Below, piece after piece: positions 53,942 to 64,000 of a stretch of 64,000 nucleotides of DNA. The notes under the pieces are model-generated. The model saw nothing but the letters and a program-made list of their open reading frames with translations. It was not told where the DNA came from and ran no database searches. A program made the position numbers and the translations under genes. Each line of letters opens with the position of its first letter. Positions within the stretch are counted from its first letter, which is position 1. This DNA comes from Siphonodentalium dalli (lineage: Eukaryota > Mollusca > Scaphopoda > Gadilida > Siphonodentaliidae), in assembly GCA_032622095.1 (NCBI GenBank), contig CP136066.1, forward strand, positions 131,783,917 through 131,847,916, in the 5' to 3' direction.

Positions 53942-54001
53942 ATACCATCGGATGGCAAATAGCGATTCTACCGATATGCGCTATTTACCATCCGATGGTA
54001 T
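53942..54001. other. Perfectly spaced hairpin next to the satellite
   Basis: Arms 53942-53964 and 53979-54001 pair over 23 bp with one mismatch around a 14-bp loop, followed by an A run (54004-54016). It sits between the dispersed repeat and the satellite and could be the end of a small element. Confidence 0.7.
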
Positions 54002-54354
54002 TTAAAAAAAAAAAATCATATCATCACAATACACTCATATAATGACAATTACTACCACCTTCTTGGTAAATGGGCCCAGTTGACCCTCGGTTGACCACCT
54101 ACAGATATCCTAGGGGGATGGTACGCAAAAAATGACCAATTTTGAAGGAAATATCGTATAGTTTGAGTATTTAGTGGCACAAGCTGTCGCTTTATGCCCA
54201 CATAATCACCATTCCTATCCGCCTTACAGAAAACCCTGACCAGTTGACCATCGGTTGACCACCTACAGATATCCTGGGGGGATGGTACGCAAAAAATGAC
54301 CAATTTTGAAGGAAATTTCGTATAGTTTGAGTATTTAGTGGCACAAGCTGTCGC

Positions 54355-57318
54355 TTTATGCCCACATAATCACCATTCCTATCCGCCTTACAGAAAACCC
54401 GGACCAGTTGACCCTCGGTTGACCACCTACAGATATCCTGGGGGATGGTACGCAAAAAATGACAAATTTTGAAGGAAATTTCGTATAGTTTGAGTATTTA
54501 GTGGCACAAGCTGTCGCTTTATGCCCACATAATCACCATTCCTATCCGCCTTACAGAAAACCCGGACCAGTTGACCCTCGGTTGACCACCTACAGATATC
54601 CTGGGGGGATGCCATCAAAAAATGACAAATTTTGAAGGAAATTTCGTATAGTTTGAGTATTTAGTGGCACAAGCTGTCGCTTTTTGTCCACTTAATCACC
54701 ATTCCTACCCGCCTTACAGAAAACCCGGACCAGTTGAGCCTCGGTTGACCACCTACAGATATCCTGGGGGGATGGTACGTAAAAAATTGACCAATTTTGA
54801 AGGAAATTTCGTATAGTTTGAGTATTTAGTGGCACAAGCTGTCGCTTTATGCCCACATAATCACAATTCCTACCCGCCTTACAGAAAACCCGGACCAGTT
54901 GACCCTCGGTTGACCACCTACAGATATCCTGGGGGAATGGTACGTAAAAAATTGACCAATTTTGAAGGAAATTTCGTATAGTTTGAGTATTTAGTGGCAC
55001 AAGCTGTCGCTTTATGCCCACATAATCACCATTCCTACCCGCCTTACAGAAAACCCGGACCAGTTGACCCTCGGATGACCACCTACATATATCCTGGGGG
55101 GATGGTACGTAAAAAAATGACCAATTTTGAAGGAAATTTCGTATAGTTTGAGTATTTAGTGGCACAAGCTGTCGCTTTATGCCCACATAATCATCATTCC
55201 TACCCGCCTTACAGAAAACCCGGACCAGTTGACCCTCGGTTGACCACCTACAGATATCCTGGGGGGATGGTACGCAAAAAATGACAAATTTTGAAGGAAA
55301 TTTCGTATAGTTTGAGTATTTAGTGGCACAAGCTGTCGCTTTTTGTCCACATAATCACCATTCCTACCCGCCTTACAGAAAACCCGGACCAGTTGACCGT
55401 CGGTTGACCACCTACAGATATCCTGGCGGGATGGTACGTGAAACATGACCAATTTTGAAGGAAATTTCGTATAGTTTGAGTATTTAGTGGCACAAGCTGT
55501 CGCTTTATGCCCACATAATCACCATTCCTACCCGCCTTAAAGAAAACCCGGACCAGTTTACCCTCGGTTGACCACCTACAGATATCCTGGGGGGATGGTA
55601 CGTAAAAAAATTACCAATTTTGAAGGAAATTTCGTATAGTTTGAGTATTTAGTGGCACAAGCTGTCGCTTTATGCCCACATAATCACCATTCCTACCCGC
55701 CTTACAGAAAACCCGGACCAGTTGACCCTCGGTTGACCACCTACAGATATCCTGGGGGGATGGTACGTAAAAAAATGACCAATTTTGAAGGAAATTTCGT
55801 ATAGTTTGAGTATTTAGTGGCACAAGCTGTCGCTTTATGCCCACATAATCACCATTCCTACCCGCCTTACAGAAAACCCGGACCAGTTGACCCTCGGTTG
55901 ACCACCTACAGATATCCTGGGGGGGGATGGTTCGCCAAAAATGACCAATTTTGAAAGAAATTTCGTATAGTTTGAGTATTTAGTGGCACAAGCTGTCGCT
56001 TTATGCCCACATAATCACCATTCCTACCCGCCTTACAGAAAACCCGGACCAGTTGACCCTCGGTTGACCACCTACAGATATCCTGGGGGGATGGTACGTA
56101 AAAAAAATGACCAATTTTGAAGGAAATTTCGTATAGTTTGAGTATTTAGTGGCACAAGCTGTCGCTTTATGCCCACATAATCACCATTCCTATCCGCCTT
56201 ACAGAAAACCCGGACCAGTTGACTCTCGGTTGACTACCTACAGATATCCTGGGGGGATGGTACGTAAAAAAATGACCAATTTTGAAGGAAATTTCGTATA
56301 GTTTGAGTATTTAGTGGCACAAGCTGTCGCTTTATGCCCATATAATCACCATTCCTACCCGCCTTACAGAAAACCCGGACCAGTTGACCCTCGGTTGACC
56401 ACCTACAGATATCCTGGGGGATGGTACGCAAAAAATGACCAATTTTGAAGAAAATTTCGTATAGTTTGAGTATTTAGTGGCACAAGCTGTCGCTTTTTGT
56501 CCACATAATCACCATTCCTACCCGCCTTACAGAAAACCCGGACCAGTTGACCCTCGGTTTACCACCTACAGAAATCCTGTGGGGATGGAACGTAAAAAAA
56601 TGACAAATTTTGAAGGAAATTTCGTATAGTTTGAGTATTTAGTGGCACAAGCTGTCGCTTTATGCCCACATAATCACCATTCCTACCCGCCTTACAGAAA
56701 ACCCGGACCAGTTGACCCTCGGTTGACCACCTACAGATATCCTGGGGGGATGGTACGCTAAAAATGACAAATTTTGAAGGAAATTTCGTATAGTTTGAGT
56801 ATTTAGTGGCACAAGCTGTCGCTTTATGCCCACATAATCACCATTCCTACCTGCCTTACAGAAAACCCGGACCAGTTGAGCCTCGGTTGACCACCTACAG
56901 ATATCCTGGGGGGATGGTACGTAAACAAATGACCAATTTTGAAGGAAATTTCGTATTGTTTGAGTATTTAGTGGCACAAGCTGTCGCTTTATGCCCACAT
57001 AATCACCATTCCTACCCGCCTTACAGAAAACCCGGACCAGTTGAGCCTCGGTTGACCACCTACATATATCCTGGGGGGATGATACGTAAAAAAAATGACC
57101 AATTTTGAAGGAAATTTCGTATAGTTTGAGTATTTAGTGGCACAAGCTGTCGCTTTATGCCCACATAATCACCATTCATACCCGCCTTACAGAAAACCCG
57201 GACAAGTTGACCCTCGGTTGACCACCTACAGATATCCTGGGGGGATGGTACGCAAAAAATGACCAATTTTGAAGGAAATTTCGTATAGTTTGAGTATTTA
57301 GTGGCACAAGCTGTCGCT
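54355..57318. repeat. Higher-order block 1 (18 monomers)
   Basis: 2964 bp. Diagnostic variants (for example ATGCCATCAAAAAATG near 54610) recur 2964 bp later in block 2 and 5106-5107 bp later in block 3. Confidence 0.8.
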
Positions 57319-59460
57319 TTATGCCCACATAATCACCATTCCTATCCGCCTTACAGAAAACCCGGACCAGTTGACCCTCGGTTGACCACCTACAGATATC
57401 CTGGGGGGATGGTACGCAAAAAATGACAAATTTTGAAGGAAATTTCGTATAGTTTGAGTATTTAGTGGCACAAGCTGTCGCTTTATGCCCACATAATCAC
57501 CATTCCTATCCGCCTTACAGAAAACCCGGACCAGTTGACCCTCGGTTGACCACCTACAGATATCCTGGGGGGATGCCATCAAAAAATGACAAATTTTGAA
57601 GGAAATTTCGTATAGTTTGAGTATTTAGTGGCACAAGCTGTCGCTTTTTGTCCACTTAATCACCATTCCTACCCGCCTTACAGAAAACCCGGACCAGTTG
57701 ACCCTCGGTTGACCACCTACAGATATCCTGGGGGGATGGTACGTAAAAAATTGACCAATTTTGAAGGAAATTTCGTATAGTTTGAGTATTTAGTGGCACA
57801 AGCTGTCGCTTTATGCCCACATAATCACAATTCCTACCCGCCTTACAGAAAACCCGGACCAGTTGACCCTCGGTTGACCACCTACAGATATCCTGGGGGA
57901 ATGGTACGTAAAAAATTGACCAATTTTGAAGGAAATTTCGTATAGTTTGAGTATTTAGTGGCACAAGCTGTCGCTTTATGCCCACATAATCACCATTCCT
58001 ACCCGCCTTACAGAAAACCCGGACCAGTTGACCCTCGGATGACCACCTACATATATCCTGGGGGGATGGTACGTAAAAAAATGACCAATTTTGAAGGAAA
58101 TTTCGTATAGTTTGAGTATTTAGTGGCACAAGCTGTCGCTTTATGCCCACATAATCATCATTCCTACCCGCCTTACAGAAAACCCGGACCAGTTGACCCT
58201 CGGTTGACCACCTACAGATATCCTGGGGGGATGGTACGCAAAAAATGACAAATTTTGAAGGAAATTTCGTATAGTTTGAGTATTTAGTGGCACAAGCTGT
58301 CGCTTTTTGTCCACATAATCACCATTCCTACCCGCCTTACAGAAAACCCGGACCAGTTGACCGTCGGTTGACCACCTACAGATATCCTGGCGGGATGGTA
58401 CGTGAAACATGACCAATTTTGAAGGAAATTTCGTATAGTTTGAGTATTTAGTTGCACAAGCTGTCGCTTTATGCCCACATAATCACCATTCCTACCCGCC
58501 TTAAAGAAAACCCGGACCAGTTTACCCTCGGTTGACCACCTACAGATATCCTGGGGGGATGGTACGTAAAAAAATTACCAATTTTGAAGGAAATTTCGTA
58601 TAGTTTGAGTATTTAGTGGCACAAGCTGTCGCTTTATGCCCACATAATCACCATTCCTACCCGCCTTACAGAAAACCCGGACCAGTTGACCCTCGGTTGA
58701 CCACCTACAGATATCCTGGGGGGATGGTACGTAAAAAAATGACCAATTTTGAAGGAAATTTCGTATAGTTTGAGTATTTAGTGGCACAAGCTGTCGCTTT
58801 ATGCCCACATAATCACCATTCCTACCCGCCTTACAGAAAACCCGGACCAGTTGACCCTCGGTTGACCACCTACAGATATCCTGGGGGGGGGATGGTACGC
58901 CAAAAATGACCAATTTTGAAAGAAATTTCGTATAGTTTGAGTATTTAGTGGCACAAGCTGTCGCTTTATGCCCACATAATCACCATTCCTACCCGCCTTA
59001 CAGAAAACCCGGACCAGTTGACCCTCGGTTGACCACCTACAGATATCCTGGGGGGATGGTACGTAAAAAAAATGACCAATTTTGAAGGAAATTTCGTATA
59101 GTTTGAGTATTTAGTGGCACAAGCTGTCGCTTTATGCCCACATAATCACCATTCCTATCCGCCTTACAGAAAACCCGGACCAGTTGACTCTCGGTTGACT
59201 ACCTACAGATATCCTGGGGGGATGGTACGTAAAAAAATGACCAATTTTGAAGGAAATTTCGTATAGTTTGAGTATTTAGTGGCACAAGCTGTCGCTTTAT
59301 GCCCATATAATCACCATTCCTACCCGCCTTACAGAAAACCCGGACCAGTTGACCCTCGGTTGACCACCTACAGATATCCTGGGGGGATGGTACGCAAAAA
59401 ATGACCAATTTTGAAGGAAATTTCGTATAGTTTGAGTATTTAGTGGCACAAGCTGTCGCT
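57319..59460. repeat. Higher-order block 2 (13 monomers)
   Basis: 2142 bp. Follows the variant order of block 1 but lacks five monomers (822 bp) corresponding to about 56412-57240. Confidence 0.8.
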
Positions 59461-62424
59461 TTATGCCCACATAATCACCATTCCTATCCGCCTTACAGAA
59501 AACCCGGACCAGTTGACCCTCGGTTGACCACCTACAGATATCCTGGGGGGATGGTACGCAAAAAATGACAAATTTTGAAGGAAATTTCGTATAGTTTGAG
59601 TATTTAGTGGCACAAGCTGTCGCTTTATGCCCACATAATCACCATTCCTATCCGCCTTACAGAAAACCCGGACCAGTTGACCCTCGGTTGACCACCTACA
59701 GATATCCTGGGGGGATGCCATCAAAAAATGACAAATTTTGAAGGAAATTTCGTATAGTTTGAGTATTTAGTGGCACAAGCTGTCGCTTTTTGTCCACTTA
59801 ATCACCATTCCTACCCGCCTTACAGAAAACCCGGACCAGTTGACCCTCGGTTGACCACCTACAGATATCCTGGGGGGATGGTACGTAAAAAATTGACCAA
59901 TTTTGAAGGAAATTTCGTATAGTTTGAGTATTTAGTGGCACAAGCTGTCGCTTTATGCCCACATAATCACAATTCCTACCCGCCTTACAGAAAACCCGGA
60001 CCAGTTGACCCTCGGTTGACCACCTACAGATATCCTGGGGGAATGGTACGTAAAAAATTGACCAATTTTGAAGGAAATTTCGTATAGTTTGAGTATTTAG
60101 TGGCACAAGCTGTCGCTTTATGCCCACATAATCACCATTCCTACCCGCCTTACAGAAAACCCGGACCAGTTGACCCTCGGATGACCACCTACATATATCC
60201 TGGGGGGATGGTACGTAAAAAAATGACCAATTTTGAAGGAAATTTCGTATAGTTTGAGTATTTAGTGGCACAAGCTGTCGCTTTATGCCCACATAATCAT
60301 CATTCCTACCCGCCTTACAGAAAACCCGGACCAGTTGACCCTCGGTTGACCACCTACAGATATCCTGGGGGGATGGTACGCAAAAAATGACAAATTTTGA
60401 AGGAAATTTCGTATAGTTTGAGTATTTAGTGGCACAAGCTGTCGCTTTTTGTCCACATAATCACCATTCCTACCCGCCTTACAGAAAACCCGGACCAGTT
60501 GACCGTCGGTTGACCACCTACAGATATCCTGGCGGGATGGTACGTGAAACATGACCAATTTTGAAGGAAATTTCGTATAGTTTGAGTATTTAGTGGCACA
60601 AGCTGTCGCTTTATGCCCACATAATCACCATTCCTACCCGCCTTAAAGAAAACCCGGACCAGTTTACCCTCGGTTGACCACCTACAGATATCCTGGGGGG
60701 ATGGTACGTAAAAAAATTACCAATTTTGAAGGAAATTTCGTATAGTTTGAGTATTTAGTGGCACAAGCTGTCGCTTTATGCCCACATAATCACCATTCCT
60801 ACCCGCCTTACAGAAAACCCGGACCAGTTGACCCTCGGTTGACCACCTACAGATATCCTGGGGGGATGGTACGTAAAAAAATGACCAATTTTGAAGGAAA
60901 TTTCGTATAGTTTGAGTATTTAGTGGCACAAGCTGTCGCTTTATGCCCACATAATCACCATTCCTACCCGCCTTACAGAAAACCCGGACCAGTTGACCCT
61001 CGGTTGACCACCTACAGATATCCTGGGGGGGGGATGGTACGCCAAAAATGACCAATTTTGAAAGAAATTTCGTATAGTTTGAGTATTTAGTGGCACAAGC
61101 TGTCGCTTTATGCCCACATAATCACCATTCCTACCCGCCTTACAGAAAACCCGGACCAGTTGACCCTCGGTTGACCACCTACAGATATCCTGGGGGGATG
61201 GTACGTAAAAAAAATGACCAATTTTGAAGGAAATTTCGTATAGTTTGAGTATTTAGTGGCACAAGCTGTCGCTTTATGCCCACATAATCACCATTCCTAT
61301 CCGCCTTACAGAAAACCCGGACCAGTTGACTCTCGGTTGACTACCTACAGATATCCTGGGGGGATGGTACGTAAAAAAATGACCAATTTTGAAGGAAATT
61401 TCGTATAGTTTGAGTATTTAGTGGCACAAGCTGTCGCTTTATGCCCATATAATCACCATTCCTACCCGCCTTACAGAAAACCCGGACCAGTTGACCCTCG
61501 GTTGACCACCTACAGATATCCTGGGGGATGGTACGCAAAAAATGACCAATTTTGAAGAAAATTTCGTATAGTTTGAGTATTTAGTGGCACAAGCTGTCGC
61601 TTTTTGTCCACATAATCACCATTCCTACCCGCCTTACAGAAAACCCGGACCAGTTGACCCTCGGTTTACCACCTACAGAAATCCTGTGGGGATGGAACGT
61701 AAAAAAATGACAAATTTTGAAGGAAATTTCGTATAGTTTGAGTATTTAGTGGCACAAGCTGTCGCTTTATGCCCACATAATCACCATTCCTACCCGCCTT
61801 ACAGAAAACCCGGACCAGTTGACCCTCGGTTGACCACCTACAGATATCCTGGGGGGATGGTACGCTAAAAATGACAAATTTTGAAGGAAATTTCGTATAG
61901 TTTGAGTATTTAGTGGCACAAGCTGTCGCTTTATGCCCACATAATCACCATTCCTACCTGCCTTACAGAAAACCCGGACCAGTTGAGCCTCGGTTGACCA
62001 CCTACAGATATCCTGGGGGGATGGTACGTAAACAAATGACCAATTTTGAAGGAAATTTCGTATTGTTTGAGTATTTAGTGGCACAAGCTGTCGCTTTATG
62101 CCCACATAATCACCATTCCTACCCGCCTTACAGAAAACCCGGACCAGTTGAGCCTCGGTTGACCACCTACATATATCCTGGGGGGATGATACGTAAAAAA
62201 AATGACCAATTTTGAAGGAAATTTCGTATAGTTTGAGTATTTAGTGGCACAAGCTGTCGCTTTATGCCCACATAATCACCATTCATACCCGCCTTACAGA
62301 AAACCCGGACAAGTTGACCCTCGGTTGACCACCTACAGATATCCTGGGGGGATGGTACGCAAAAAATGACCAATTTTGAAGGAAATTTCGTATAGTTTGA
62401 GTATTTAGTGGGCACAAGCTGTCG
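59461..62424. repeat. Higher-order block 3 (18 monomers)
   Basis: Restores the full order of block 1, including the five monomers absent from block 2, and then ends in a degenerate unit. Confidence 0.8.
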
Positions 62425-62462
62425 CTTTTTCTCCACATACTCACCATTCCCACCCGCCATTG

Positions 62463-63836
62463 CTCGCCTCGTGCCACACACTAAACGGGGACTTGGGTTT
62501 GAAGGAATGCGAGTCCAAAAGTGGTTCAAATCTTGTCCTTTTCGAATCGACCTCATTTTCTTTTCACGCCTCAAAAAATCAAAAAATAATTCCACCTAAA
62601 ATTTTGCACTTAGAAAAGCAATTTTCTCTCAGTGAAGCGAAAAAGTTCTGCAAAAATAATCCTTTATATATATACTCCGTATCAAAGACGCGGCCGTAAC
62701 TTTATCACGTCTTATTCAAATACTAATTCATAAATTCCCCGTTATACTACACACGAAACGGAGTCCAAAACGGGTCCAAATCGACCTGTCCGATTGCGTC
62801 AATCGAACACACCCTTACCGCGGGTTAGACGCTAATTCTTTGGAGACAATCCGATCTCAGTCCCGTCAATATTACACGAAATATCGGTATCTATTAGCGC
62901 CCATCGGAGCCGTTATCAACAAATAAATTCGTCCACATATATAATACTTCAGAATCATAAAGTTTACATCCCGAGGTTTCTGCCACATTAGCTGATGATT
63001 AGCATTGTCAACCTCAATCGTGTGCTTTAAGTTTCATATAATTCTCGTAGCATATTCGTAACGGCGATAATCACATACAAAATTCCTCCCTTCATCATTT
63101 ACTAATAACAATACGTATATCTCGGCAAAAAACACAATATTCTTCCTTCATATACTCTTTTTTTTCAATCTAGATGTCCCAAAAATTACAAATGCACACA
63201 CATTTTCTAGATTCACGAACTAAAACACCGCACTTCGTGTCGAGTCTCGTCATACGTAAGTCAACACGCATAAAGAGCGCTCGTTCAACGATAATTCTCT
63301 CGCACCTCCTTCTCATAGTTATTGAATCCGTACATGAATATGTGTTACCATTGCTGATGCAATGAAAGGACGTTGAATGTATATTATATTGCGTGAAAAA
63401 TATATTGACTATCACATTGGTTATAACTATATTATGAACATCGCTGTCTTATGATTCCCATGTATTTGAAGGCGGCCACCTGTGATATAATATAGTTCGC
63501 ATTTTGACTGTTTCTGTTTGAAAATATCTTTCGGACAGGCATGTACGATCGATCTTTCGTCATTGTTGTGTGTTATCGAGGAGGGTTTATGTGGACATGC
63601 AGGCCCATGTTCAGATCACATATGCATGGCCGTCACACAAGCGTCTAAGTCTTGAACAAGCCAGACGATACAATATACGTGTATCCGATCATATGAATAG
63701 GTTTCATTGCCGCGTTAATGTCTACTCAAGTGGAATTATATAATATTGGAATCATTTTTCCAAGAATAAATTTGGAGAACGAGCTATCACGATTCAAACT
63801 TAACTTTTTGGAGATCCAAGCTTATCAAACTCCAAA
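62463..63836. other. Right-hand unique region
   Basis: No gene recognised; A+T-rich with short open frames. A partial repetition of GAGTCCAAAANNGGTNCAAATC occurs near 62510 and 62761. Confidence 0.35.
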
Positions 63837-63992
63837 ATGAAGAAATTTATTTTCAAGTCTGTCCAAAACTTCATACAAGAGACAGATCCCAGTATGAGAG
63901 CATACGGATTTAATAGCAGAGGACTACTAGGTGACAACTGCAATCGAAAACGCCTCATGAACTTAGCCACTGCAGTTTTACCATACGGATGA
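63837..63992 (+). CDS. Short frame, possible LINE endonuclease fragment
   Basis: Fifty-one codons from ATG to TGA. The segment GFNSRGLLGDNCNRKRLMNLAT is reminiscent of the GDFN...L-D-F region of APE-type endonucleases of non-LTR elements, but the Asp before the Asn is missing and the frame is short. It could equally be chance. Confidence 0.2.
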   Translation: MKKFIFKSVQNFIQETDPSMRAYGFNSRGLLGDNCNRKRLMNLATAVLPYG

Positions 63993-64000
63993 ACAGTATA

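Larger units (their letters stand above)
54070..62462. repeat. 164-165-bp satellite array, about 51 monomers
   Basis: A marker in the unit (ACAGATATCC) recurs from 54101 to 62335, exactly 50 periods averaging 164.7 bp. Units contain GTTGACCCTCGGTTGACCAC, a G run, an A run of variable length and TTTTGAAGGAAATTTCGTATAG. Edge monomers are degenerate. Many minus-strand frames of 60-164 codons arise because 165-bp units keep frame; they are not genes. The size is typical of satellite monomers that wrap one nucleosome, but no centromere role can be shown here. Confidence 0.95.

Noticed and set aside
54070-62462. CENP-B box in the satellite
   Set aside because: No match to the TTCG...CGGG pattern was seen in the monomer.
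54052-62595. Many minus-strand frames of 60-164 codons with near-identical products (QDICRWSTEGQLVRVF type)
   Set aside because: They are translations of the 164-165-bp satellite; frame is kept only where units are exactly 165 bp and breaks elsewhere.

Overview
The window is metazoan nuclear DNA: A+T-rich, with long introns, GT-AG splice sites, a multi-exon protein gene and dense transposon debris. The repeat types suggest a marine invertebrate, perhaps a lophotrochozoan; that is an inference and no species can be named from the sequence.

One host gene on the + strand spans most of the window (about 111 to 50681). Twelve exons join in phase into a 770-residue C-terminal part: coiled coil, two ZU5-type segments, a charged linker, a UPA-like region, a death domain and a short tail. 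This layout resembles vertebrate DTHD1 and, more loosely, UNC5, PIDD1 and ankyrins. The 5' end lies left of the window.

The introns are filled with mobile DNA. Intron 1 holds the most unusual object, a 7.54-kb element (470-8013) with 5'-AG...CT-3' termini inside matching TATATA flanks, as in Polinton/Maverick elements. It is almost entirely an inverted duplication: two arms of about 3.5 kb each carry a copy of the same P-loop ATPase around a spacer of about 0.56 kb. Later introns hold a nearly spacerless 5.4-kb palindrome (11118-16530), a CACTA-like element with 114-bp internal repeats (27375-31242), a broken LTR retrotransposon (31689-34440), several other long inverted-repeat elements (24757-26260, 35430-38715, 44511-48854) and small MITE-like units.

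Downstream of the gene are two inverted arrays of a CCGAAGGTC-type motif, a dispersed repeat shared with 9.8-10.7 kb, and a 164-165-bp satellite (54070-62462, about 51 monomers). The satellite has higher-order structure in three blocks of 18, 13 and 18 monomers. The last 1.5 kb has no confident gene.

No tRNA, rRNA or CRISPR array was found. Most short open frames here are chance or repeat-derived. The element in intron 1 is the best candidate for something undescribed: it looks like a one-ended, snap-back product of a protein-primed replicon that still integrated with proper ends.
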